In this document: positions 53,048 through 62,236 of the stretch, piece by piece | Layout of the letters: each line of letters begins with the position of its first letter | Position numbering within the stretch: position 1 is the first letter of the stretch | Assembly: GCA_050287725.1 (NCBI GenBank) | Contig: JBNKCL010000065.1 | Coordinates: 17,748 to 81,747 of the forward strand | From: CBFDBF01 sp050287725 | GTDB taxonomy: Bacteria; Pseudomonadota; Gammaproteobacteria; Chromatiales; Chromatiaceae | Length of the DNA stretch: 64,000 nucleotides | Direction of reading: 5' to 3' | Notes under the pieces: generated by a model | What the model was told of the DNA's origin: nothing | The model's database searches: none | The model's input: the letters and a program-made list of their open reading frames with translations, nothing else | Program-made: the position numbers and the translations under genes

Positions 53048-54049
53048 ATGAAGAAATACACACATGCCTGGGTGTCTTTGAAGGCCGTTGAATTGTTGAA
53101 AAGTTTCCGGGGGAGGTTCTCGGAAGAGCGCAATAAGAAACTGGAGAATTTTTTGCAGTTTATCTCGGAGTTTCCAAGCACTTTCGTCAGGGGCGCATGG
53201 TTTCCGGATACGGTGATTAAGGACAATGTCGCCGGAGGCCATACCTGGAAATACGAGGCGGATGATGTGGATGGCCGCGAAGTGCGTTATCGACCGCCGT
53301 CACATAACACCTGTATTAAATTCGTAGAAAATCAGTTAGATAAAAAAGTGTATCTGGATATAAAAACCAGCGACCTGCCGGATCGCTGTGAAGCTCTGGG
53401 GCAAACCATCCGGGATACGATATTGATTACCAATAAAGTCAGTAGCGGCGATGTTGTGGCGTTCAATCACAGTCAAACGGCGTTACTGTTTCTGATGTTG
53501 TCGCATTACATTTGTGACGCCCATGTGCCGGTGCATTGTGATAAACGCGATTTTTATACGCCCTCGAAAATTCATCCTGATTTGGAGGACTATTGGGAGA
53601 AGGAGATTAAGAAGTACTATCACTATTCAACAAAAATGGAGCAGTTCGATCTGGATGAGGAGCAAAATCTACAAAGAGACGAAACGCGTAAGAACTACGA
53701 AGAATCGTTTTTGTATCAATGCGATGAAATCCTAAAGAACATAACCTGGGACGGAATGGCGGATGCGGGGGATGACTGGCGGGCTTTTCTCGGAAAGACC
53801 AACAACAATTTCTGGGATTATCTGGTTTCAGTCTGCTTTGTTTCGTATCTGCTCTCGGAAAAAATGTTTCCGCTACAACCGCCGAACGGGGTTGATTACG
53901 ATACCGTCAGGATCATGGAAGTATCCCCGTTCAAAGAGAGTGTGATCGAGCTTTCTCCATATATCTTTGCGGACGCGATCAACTCGGTCGCGTTATTGTG
54001 TCTGGCGGCCTGGGAGCGGTGGGAGTTGTTGAAAAAAGGTGTGCGGTAG
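53048..54049 (+). CDS. Zinc-dependent phospholipase C / S1-P1 nuclease-like protein
   Basis: A 333-residue protein. N-terminal THAWVS and a conserved His/Asp set match the zinc-dependent phospholipase C/P1 nuclease superfamily; the clearest part is LLFLMLSHYICDAHVPVHCD, the HYxxDxHxPxH zinc motif. The ATG at 53048 has a GGAG ribosome site. No signal peptide is evident, unusual for enzymes of this superfamily. Lower GC than its neighbours suggests transfer. Substrate unknown. Confidence 0.7.
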   Translation: MKKYTHAWVSLKAVELLKSFRGRFSEERNKKLENFLQFISEFPSTFVRGAWFPDTVIKDNVAGGHTWKYEADDVDGREVRYRPPSHNTCIKFVENQLDKKVYLDIKTSDLPDRCEALGQTIRDTILITNKVSSGDVVAFNHSQTALLFLMLSHYICDAHVPVHCDKRDFYTPSKIHPDLEDYWEKEIKKYYHYSTKMEQFDLDEEQNLQRDETRKNYEESFLYQCDEILKNITWDGMADAGDDWRAFLGKTNNNFWDYLVSVCFVSYLLSEKMFPLQPPNGVDYDTVRIMEVSPFKESVIELSPYIFADAINSVALLCLAAWERWELLKKGVR

Positions 54050-54073
54050 TTGGAAGCCTGACGCGACGAAACG

Positions 54074-54104
54074 AAAAACGGCCTACGTTTGATCGTAGGC
54101 CGTT
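54074..54104 (-). terminator. Intrinsic terminator of the tRNA transcript
   Basis: A perfect 11-bp hairpin (arms AACGGCCTACG and CGTAGGCCGTT, 6-nt loop) followed on the minus strand by TTTTTCG, 12 nt below the tRNA CCA end. It ends the minus-strand tRNA transcript. Confidence 0.8.
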
Positions 54105-54115
54105 GAAATTACAGA

Positions 54116-54429
54116 TGGTGGGCCCACCAGGACTCGAACCTGGGACCAAGGGATTCACTGATCCCCGTTGTTTCCAACGGGAGCGGACTATCTCATCACC
54201 CGTACGTGATACGTGCTGGGGTGCGGGACGCTCTAGCCTGTTATTAAGGGCGCTGAAGCCCTCAGGTAGTCTCTGCACCTTCCGGGGGTGCACCCCCGGC
54301 TTGGCTCAGGGTTACCGTCAGCCGTTACTGCTACGGGTTCCCTGAATTCATCCCGTTCATCTCACGCCTTTCAACGTGAGCGCACCATTTTGATGAGTCC
54401 CCTGCTCTAACCAACTGAGCTATAGGCCC
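54116..54429 (-). tRNA. tRNA-Ile2 (CAU anticodon), interrupted by a group I intron
   Basis: Exon 1 is 54429-54393 and exon 2 is 54155-54116; joined they make a 77-nt tRNA with encoded CCA. All four stems close: acceptor GGGCCTA with TGGGCCC (one G-U), D stem GCTC/GAGC, anticodon stem GGGGA/TCCCT and T stem CCAGG/CCTGG, with loop TTCGAGT. The anticodon loop is CTCATAA. The C4-G69 and C5-G68 pairs are known determinants for TilS, so the CAU is probably modified to lysidine-AU and the tRNA reads AUA; elongator tRNA-Met is the alternative. The gene lies just below rpoD. Confidence 0.88.
54156..54392 (-). ncRNA. Group I self-splicing intron in the tRNA anticodon loop
   Basis: A 237-nt intervening sequence after anticodon base U36. 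It begins after the exon CAU and ends in G (omega-G). By hand I can pair: P1, exon CAU with GUG near 54384; P2, CTCACG/CGTGAG; P3, CGGGATG/CGTCCCG; P4, CAGGG/CCCTG; P5, CCGT/ACGG with an inner CAG/CTG; P6, CCGGGGG/CCCCCGG closed by TGCA; P7, GACTA/TAGTC; P8, CACCC/GGGTG; P9, CCCGTTG-GAAA-CAACGGG. The J6 region GAGCCAAGC and the P7 strand GCAGAGACTA are nearly as in the Azoarcus tRNA-Ile intron. An extra hairpin (CCTG/CAGG around AGGGC/GCCCT) lies between P7 5' and P3 3'. No homing endonuclease frame. Confidence 0.9.
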
Positions 54430-54514
54430 AATGCGAACCGATTTTAGCAGGTATCGGCTGCCGTCTCCTAGTCTTAAAGGACGGCCCGGGATGCCAGGTT
54501 CCGGTCCGTAACGG

Positions 54515-56365
<1,851 letters not shown>

Positions 56366-56442
56366 TTGCTAAACGTGGCCGATGGCGGCACTGCGCCAAA
56401 ACTAAAGCGCGGAAATATAGCACGGAGACGCGGGTTTCTCCA

Positions 56443-58200
56443 CTATTCCGTAGTATTTGGGGATTGCCCTGGATTTGCCTTCTCCGCCAGCAACTGCTGC
56501 AGTCGGCGTTTTTCCGCACCGTCCAGCCCTCCCGCCCTGGCCTTGTCCAGGAGGTTATCCAGCTCCTCCTCCCGCAATTGCTGTTCCAGGCGATGCAGGA
56601 CTCCCCGGAATTCGGCCTCCATGCCCTCCTCGGGGATCGGTAGATCGGCGGCGGCGAGCTGTTTGAGATAGCGGTACTCCTCTCTTTCATGCCATCTTTC
56701 AACCAGCTGGGCTGAGTTAAGAGTAGGCTGGTTCTGCAGTAATTCAAGCAGTTCCCTCAGTAATGTGACTCCCGGCGCATCCAATTGTTGCCACTGCCGG
56801 GGCAGGTCGGGCAGCAGGGCGAGGCGAGGTTGGTGCAGGACCAGGGTTACGGCCAGCCGTATCGGGGTGACGGTCTGACGGGCGCCGCCGACGGGCTTTT
56901 TGGCGCTCCGGCTTTTGCCCGGGGGGGGCGTGCTCCCGGGTTTCAGCTTGACCCCCACCAGCTCATTGAGGCTTTTCCACATCAACTCCCGGAACACCCC
57001 GGTCGGTAGTTGTTCCAGCAGCGGGGTGGCCAGCTCCGCCAGTTTTGCCTTTCCGGCGGGGGTGGCGATCTCCACCTGCTCGGTGAGCCGGTCGAACAGG
57101 AAGCGGGAGAGCGGGGCGGCATTGGCGGCCCGCTCCTCAAACGCAGCGGCCCCCTCTTTGCGCACCATGGTGTCCGGGTCCTCACCCTCCGGCAGGAACA
57201 GGAAGCGCGCTTCCCGGCCGTCCCGCATGTGGGGCAGAGCCGTTTGCAGCGCCTTCCAGCCCGCCTCGCGCCCCGCCCGGTCGCCGTCGAAGCAGAAAAT
57301 CACCTCGGAGGTAGTGCGAAAGAGCTGCTCCAGATGCTCGCCGGTAGTGGCGGTGCCCAGGGTGGCCACCGCATAGCGGATGCCGAACTGGGCCAGCGCC
57401 ACCACGTCCAGGTAGCCCTCCACCACCATCAGCCGGTCGATTTTTTTCAGCGCCTTGCGGGCCTCGTACAGCCCATACAGCTCGCGTCCCTTGTGGAAGA
57501 CGGGGGTCTCGGGGGAGTTCAGGTATTTCGGTTTGCCGTCGTCGATGATGCGGCCGCCGAAAGCGATGACCCGGCCCCGCCGGTCGCGGATGGGGAACAT
57601 GATGCGGTCGCGGAAGCGGTCATAGCACTTGCCCTCCGGTTCCGAGATCATGCCGGTGGTGCGCAGCAGGGCCACCTGTTCTTTGCCGCGGCCCAGCTGG
57701 GTGAGCAGGTTGTCCCAGCCGGGGGGCGCGAATCCGATCCCGTATTCGGCCGCGATCTCGCCGCTCAGGCCACGGTTCTTGAGGTAGCTCACGGCGCGTT
57801 CCGCCTGCGGATGCTGGCGCAGCTGCTGGCGATAGAAACGGTCCGCCTGTTCCAGGGTGTCATACAGGGGGCCGAAATCGGGCCGTGTGTCATCACCCCC
57901 CTCCCGCGGTACCTCGACCCCGGCCCGGTGGGCCAGCTCCTCCACCGCCTCCACGAACCCCATCCGTTCGTATTCCATCAGGAAACCGATGGCGGTGCCG
58001 TGCGCCCCGCAGCCGAAACAGTGGTAGAACTGCTTGTCGGGGCTGACGGTGAAGGAGGGGGTTTTCTCGTCGTGGAACGGACAGCAGGCCTGGTAGTCTT
58101 TGCCCGCTTTTTTCAGCGGGACACGGCTGTTGATCAGATCGATGATATCGATCCGGTTCAAAAGCTCGTCGATGAATTGGGGTGGGATTCGGCCGGCCAT
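56443..58200 (-). CDS. dnaG: DNA primase
   Basis: A 585-residue primase: the N-terminal zinc-binding domain (ACCPFHDEKTPSFTVSP, YHCFGCG), the TOPRIM catalytic core (RLMVVEGYLDVVALAQFG, FCFDGDRAGREAGWKA) and a C-terminal helicase-interaction domain of lower conservation. It makes RNA primers at the replication fork. The gene is 77 nt above rpoD. Confidence 0.97.
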   Translation of the reverse strand: MAGRIPPQFIDELLNRIDIIDLINSRVPLKKAGKDYQACCPFHDEKTPSFTVSPDKQFYHCFGCGAHGTAIGFLMEYERMGFVEAVEELAHRAGVEVPREGGDDTRPDFGPLYDTLEQADRFYRQQLRQHPQAERAVSYLKNRGLSGEIAAEYGIGFAPPGWDNLLTQLGRGKEQVALLRTTGMISEPEGKCYDRFRDRIMFPIRDRRGRVIAFGGRIIDDGKPKYLNSPETPVFHKGRELYGLYEARKALKKIDRLMVVEGYLDVVALAQFGIRYAVATLGTATTGEHLEQLFRTTSEVIFCFDGDRAGREAGWKALQTALPHMRDGREARFLFLPEGEDPDTMVRKEGAAAFEERAANAAPLSRFLFDRLTEQVEIATPAGKAKLAELATPLLEQLPTGVFRELMWKSLNELVGVKLKPGSTPPPGKSRSAKKPVGGARQTVTPIRLAVTLVLHQPRLALLPDLPRQWQQLDAPGVTLLRELLELLQNQPTLNSAQLVERWHEREEYRYLKQLAAADLPIPEEGMEAEFRGVLHRLEQQLREEELDNLLDKARAGGLDGAEKRRLQQLLAEKANPGQSPNTTE

Positions 58201-58265
58201 TGGCGTTAGCTTAGACTAATGGTAAGGCACGATAGATGGTGCCGGTCTCTAAACGCTGATCATTC

Positions 58266-58433
58266 CTCTCGCAAAGACGCAAAGAACGCCAAGAAACGCA
58301 TTTTATCTTGACCTGGCAGCGTTTTCCCAAAACCGGCACTTATTCCATAGTGCCTTGTTGTCACGAGTGGTGTGGCTCAATATTCCTGAGTGGAAGCCGT
58401 TTATAACTTTGCGATCTGGCGTCTTGGCGAGAG
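58266..58433. repeat. Intergenic inverted repeat (element C)
   Basis: Left arm CTCTCGCAAAGACGCAAAGA and right arm the reverse complement of CTCTCGCCAAGACGCCAGAT, about 168 nt end to end, between dnaG and yqeY. It has the same unit sequence as elements A, B and D but CTCTCG ends. A coding frame is not seen inside. Confidence 0.7.
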
Positions 58434-58464
58434 TTATTGGTTCTGGCCAGAAAATGTAGTTGCG

Positions 58465-58908
58465 CTAACTGCCGAGCTTCGATTTGACCAGCGCGCTGAC
58501 GGCGCCGACGTCCGCCCGTCCCTGGACTTGGGGTTTTAGCTGCCCCATCACCTTGCCCATGTCGCGCATCGACTCGGCGCCGGTGGCGTTGATGGCCTCC
58601 GCGATCAGGGCGTCGATCTCCTGGGCGCTCAGCGCCTCCGGCAGATAGCCTTGCAGCACCTCGATCTCGAACTGTTCCTGCTCGGCGAGATCCTCCCGGC
58701 CGGCCTGCTGATACTGGTCGATGGAGTCGCGGCGCTGCTTGACCATTTTGTCCAGCACCGCCAGCACCTGTTCATCGTTCAGTTCGATGCGTTCGTCCAC
58801 CTCGCGTTGCTTGATCGCCGCCAACACCAGGCGAACAGCGCCCAGCCGGCGCTTGTCGCCGCTCTTCATGGCGCTCTTCATGTCATCCTGGATGCGTTGT
58901 TTCAGCAT
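58465..58908 (-). CDS. GatB/YqeY domain protein
   Basis: A 147-residue YqeY, an all-alpha protein related to the tail domain of GatB (MKSAMKSGDKRRLGAVRLVLAAI; MGQLKPQVQGRADVGAVSAL). It may bind tRNA, but the function is not known. It lies between rpsU and dnaG as in many Gammaproteobacteria. Confidence 0.94.
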   Translation of the reverse strand: MLKQRIQDDMKSAMKSGDKRRLGAVRLVLAAIKQREVDERIELNDEQVLAVLDKMVKQRRDSIDQYQQAGREDLAEQEQFEIEVLQGYLPEALSAQEIDALIAEAINATGAESMRDMGKVMGQLKPQVQGRADVGAVSALVKSKLGS

Positions 58909-58947
58909 GGGGGACAGGAGATGGAGTGGGGGAATGGGGGTCCCGGC

Positions 58948-59163
58948 TCAGTACTGGCGTTCCCAGCGGCGGTTTTCGCGCTGTACTTTCTTGGCGTTGC
59001 GTTTCACCGCGGCCGCAGCTTTGCGCTTACGCTCGGTGGTGGGTTTCTCGTAGAATTCACGACGGCGGACTTCCGCGAGGATACCGGCCTTTTCGCAAGA
59101 GCGCTTGAAGCGGCGCATGGCGATCTCGAAAGGCTCGTTCTCTCTAACACGTACAAAAGGCAT
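58948..59163 (-). CDS. rpsU: Ribosomal protein bS21
   Basis: A 71-residue S21: MPFVRVRENEPFEIAMRRFK and the basic RREFYEKPTTERKRKAAAAV tail. Needed for base pairing of mRNA with 16S rRNA. First gene of the block rpsU-yqeY-dnaG-rpoD, divergent from tsaD. Confidence 0.97.
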   Translation of the reverse strand: MPFVRVRENEPFEIAMRRFKRSCEKAGILAEVRRREFYEKPTTERKRKAAAAVKRNAKKVQRENRRWERQY

Positions 59164-59279
59164 CTGTAACCTCTAATATTGATAAGCCCGGTTGGGTCTG
59201 GGGCGAAAAGCGGGAATTTTACTGTCAGATGGGCGGCTTTGCAAAAATATCTGTGGCCGAAAGGGCCGGGAGCAGGCGA

Positions 59280-60317
59280 ATGCGGGTACTGGGTATCGAA
59301 ACTTCGTGCGACGAGACCGGGGTCGCCATCTACGACAGCGACCGGGGATTGATGGGTTCCGGCCTCTACAGCCAGGTGGCGCTGCATGCCGAATTCGGCG
59401 GTGTGGTGCCGGAATTGGCGTCGCGGGACCATGTACGCAAGACCCTGCCGTTGCTGCAAGAGCTGTTCGCCCAGGCGGGGGTGGAGCCGGGGGGCATCGA
59501 CGGAGTGGCCTATACCGCCGGTCCCGGCCTGGTGGGGGCGTTGCTGGTGGGGGCCGCCATCGGTCGCTCGCTGGCCTGGAGTTGGGGGGTTCCGGCGTTG
59601 GCGGTGCACCATATGGAGGGGCATCTGCTGGCGCCGATGCTGGAAGAGCAGCGCCCCGAATTCCCGTTTCTGGCATTGCTGGTCTCCGGGGGGCACACCC
59701 AACTGGTGGCGGTGGAGGGGGTGGGTCGTTATCGCCTGCTGGGAGAATCGCTGGACGACGCGGTGGGGGAGGCGTTCGATAAGACCGCCAAACTGTTGGG
59801 GCTCCCCTATCCGGGCGGCCCCGAGCTGGCGCGACTGGCGGAGCGGGGCGATCCGGGGCGGTTTCGGTTTCCCCGCCCCATGACCGACCGGCCGGGACTC
59901 GATTTCAGCTTCAGCGGGCTCAAGACCTTCGCCCTCAACACCCTGCGCCGGGAGTTGCCGGACCCCGCCAGCCGGGCGCCGGAGGCGGAGCAGACCCGGG
60001 CCGACATCGCCCGCGCCTTCGAGGAGGCGGTGGTGGATACCCTGGTGATCAAGTGCCGGCGGGCGGTGCAGGAGATGGGCGCGCAGCGGCTGGTGCTGGC
60101 GGGGGGGGTAAGCGCCAACCGGCGGCTGCGTGAGCGCATGCAGGAGGCGATGGCGAAGAAGGGGGTGGCGACCTTCTATCCCCGTCCTGAGTTCTGCACC
60201 GACAACGGCGCCATGATCGCTTATGTGGGTTGGCAGCGGCTGCGGGCCGGGCAGCAGGAACCGCTGCGCTTCGACGTTCGCGCCCGCTGGCCCCTGACGG
60301 AGCTGCCGCCGGTTTGA
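59280..60317 (+). CDS. tsaD: tRNA t6A37 threonylcarbamoyltransferase TsaD
   Basis: A 345-residue ASKHA-fold protein. The Fe/metal motif is HHMEGHLLAP, ATP contacts are in LGIETSCDETG and VSGGHTQLV, and the N-terminal MRVLGIETSCDETGVAIYD starts at the ATG at 59280. It adds the threonylcarbamoyl group to A37 of ANN-decoding tRNAs. A frame further upstream is not supported. Confidence 0.97.
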   Translation: MRVLGIETSCDETGVAIYDSDRGLMGSGLYSQVALHAEFGGVVPELASRDHVRKTLPLLQELFAQAGVEPGGIDGVAYTAGPGLVGALLVGAAIGRSLAWSWGVPALAVHHMEGHLLAPMLEEQRPEFPFLALLVSGGHTQLVAVEGVGRYRLLGESLDDAVGEAFDKTAKLLGLPYPGGPELARLAERGDPGRFRFPRPMTDRPGLDFSFSGLKTFALNTLRRELPDPASRAPEAEQTRADIARAFEEAVVDTLVIKCRRAVQEMGAQRLVLAGGVSANRRLRERMQEAMAKKGVATFYPRPEFCTDNGAMIAYVGWQRLRAGQQEPLRFDVRARWPLTELPPV

Positions 60318-60365
60318 TTGATTTCGTGCTTGTCAGTAAAGGTTGGGTTGCAGGAAGAGCTATTT

Positions 60366-60516
60366 TTCTCGCCAAGACGCGAAGAGCGCCAAGGGAACGG
60401 GAGGGCTGAATGAAAATGAGCTTGGAATGCGGGTGTTGACTCTGTCCTACAGACCCATCAAACGGCTTTCAGAACCAAACGAATGATTTCTTGGCGTTCT
60501 TTGCGTCTTGGCGAGA
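60366..60516. repeat. Intergenic inverted repeat (element D)
   Basis: Left arm starts CTCGCCAAGACGC and right arm ends GCGTCTTGGCGAG, a perfect 13-bp inverted terminal match that continues imperfectly to about 29 bp. Between tsaD and plsY, in the same family as element C. Confidence 0.7.
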
Positions 60517-60571
60517 GTATCTAAGGATTTTGCCTCTGGAAAGAATCGCCCACAGATTCTCCGTAGGTGCC

Positions 60572-61159
60572 TTATTTCGTTTTGATCCTGGCTTCCTCGC
60601 CGGATAACAGCCGCTGGATGTTGCCCCGGTGGCGCCAGAACAGGATCAGCGTCACCAGCACCTGCATTCCTACCAGCACCGGCTCCGGCCGGAAGAACCA
60701 GACCACCAGCGGCGCCAGCCCCATGCAGACCAGGGCCGAGAGCGAGGAGATGCGCACCACCTTGGCCATGAACAGCCAGATTAGCGCCACCACGCCACCG
60801 ATCTGCCACCCCAGGCCGAATTGCACCCCCAGTGCGGTGGCCACCCCCTTGCCGCCCTGGAAGCGGAAGAAGATCGGGTAGAGGTGGCCCAGAAACGCGG
60901 CCAGGGCGACCCCGGCCAGTATCGGCGGCGTCACCCCCAGCAGCCCGGCGGCCAGCACCGGCAGAAGCCCTTTCAGCATGTCCCCCAGCAGGGTGACGGC
61001 GGCCGCCTTCTTGCCGCCGATGCGCAGTACGTTGGTGGCGCCGGGATTGTTGGAGCCTTCGGTGCGCGGGTCCGGCAGCCCCATGGCCCGGCAGACGAGG
61101 ATGGCGCTGGAGAGGGAGCCGATGAGGTAGGCGGCTGGAACGAGTAGGAGTTCGATCAT
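60572..61159 (-). CDS. plsY: Glycerol-3-phosphate acyltransferase PlsY
   Basis: A 195-residue inner membrane acyltransferase with about five TM helices. The signatures are YLIGSLSSAILVCRAMGLPD, GSNNPGATNVLRIGGKKAA and the loop FFRFQGGKGVATALG. It transfers acyl from acyl-phosphate to glycerol-3-phosphate in phospholipid synthesis. Full length. Confidence 0.96.
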   Translation of the reverse strand: MIELLLVPAAYLIGSLSSAILVCRAMGLPDPRTEGSNNPGATNVLRIGGKKAAAVTLLGDMLKGLLPVLAAGLLGVTPPILAGVALAAFLGHLYPIFFRFQGGKGVATALGVQFGLGWQIGGVVALIWLFMAKVVRISSLSALVCMGLAPLVVWFFRPEPVLVGMQVLVTLILFWRHRGNIQRLLSGEEARIKTK

Positions 61160-61302
61160 GGGGAGGCGGCCTTCTGGTTGGAGTTGTGGTGGCGCTGGAA
61201 TTGCCGTCGATTTTCAGGGGTTATTCCCCTCGCGGTCAAGTTTGTGCTGGCCCGCGGCTCTGTTTACCATGACGGCGTTGATTGGCCGGAGCCAGACTCT
61301 TT

Positions 61303-61659
61303 ATGGATATCGTGTTTTTGAAAGATCTGCGGATCGAGACCGTGATCGGCGTGTACGACTGGGAACGGGAGATCCGCCAAACGGTGGCGCTGGACCTGGA
61401 GATGGGCGCGGATGTGGCGCGGGCGGCCGCCAGCGACGACATCGCGGCGACCCTCGACTACAAGGCGGTGGCCAAGCGCTTGACCGCCTTCGTGGAGGAG
61501 AGCGAGTTCCAGCTGGTGGAGACCCTGGCGGAGCGTTGCGCCGCCATCGTGCGGGAGGAGTTCGGGGTCCCGTGGGTGCGTTTGACCCTGAACAAGGTCG
61601 GCGCGGTGAGCGGGGCGCGCGACGTGGGGGTAATCATCGAACGGGGCGAACGCAGCTGA
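61303..61659 (+). CDS. folB: Dihydroneopterin aldolase
   Basis: A 118-residue T-fold enzyme of folate synthesis: FLKDLRIETVIGVYDWEREI, LDLEMGADVARAAASDD, and TLDYKAVAKRLTAFVEES. It converts dihydroneopterin to 6-hydroxymethyl-dihydropterin. The ATG at 61303 is used. folK follows after 1 nt. Confidence 0.95.
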   Translation: MDIVFLKDLRIETVIGVYDWEREIRQTVALDLEMGADVARAAASDDIAATLDYKAVAKRLTAFVEESEFQLVETLAERCAAIVREEFGVPWVRLTLNKVGAVSGARDVGVIIERGERS

Positions 61660-61660
61660 A

Positions 61661-62170
61661 ATGCCCCGCGTCTGGCTCAGCCTCGGCAGCAACCTGGAAC
61701 GCGAACGCAACCTCCGGGCGGCGGCGGCGGCGTTGCGACACGCATATGGTCCGCTCATTTTTTCCCCGGTCTACGAGAGTCAGGCGGTGGGGTTCGACGG
61801 CGATCCGTTCCTGAATCTGGTGGTGGGTTTGGATACCGGGCAGCCGCCGGAACAGTTGGTGGAGGAGCTGCACGCCATCGAGGATGCTCATGGACGGGTG
61901 CGGGGGCAGGCCCGGTTCGGACCCCGGACCCTGGACATCGACCTGCTGCTCTACGGAGATCTGGTGCGTACCCAGAACGGGGTCCGGGTGCCGCGCGAAG
62001 AGATCACCCGCTATGCCTTCATCCTGCGGCCACTGGCGGAGGTGGCGGGGGAGCAGCGCCATCCCGTGACCGGTAAAACCTTCCGTGAGTTGTGGCAGGA
62101 GTTCGATGCAACCGGCCAGCCGCTGCGGCCGGTGGGGTTGGAACTGGATACAAAAAACAGTAATCGATAA
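61661..62170 (+). CDS. folK: 6-hydroxymethyl-dihydropterin pyrophosphokinase
   Basis: A 169-residue HPPK: VWLSLGSNLERERNLRAAAA, the substrate loop VYESQAVGFDGDPFLNLVV, and the signature RFGPRTLDIDLLLYGD. It acts directly after FolB. The next steps of folate synthesis are not in the window. Confidence 0.96.
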   Translation: MPRVWLSLGSNLERERNLRAAAAALRHAYGPLIFSPVYESQAVGFDGDPFLNLVVGLDTGQPPEQLVEELHAIEDAHGRVRGQARFGPRTLDIDLLLYGDLVRTQNGVRVPREEITRYAFILRPLAEVAGEQRHPVTGKTFRELWQEFDATGQPLRPVGLELDTKNSNR

Positions 62171-62236
62171 ATCCTTGGTGGGGCGCAATCGACCGCCAAC
62201 TATTTGCGATACGCCGAGTTTTCATGGAGGTGGGGC

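Noticed and set aside
54116..54429. Reading the tRNA region as a broken tRNA pseudogene
   Set aside because: Both halves are intact, join to a perfect cloverleaf, and the insert shows the group I core elements and a proper terminator follows.
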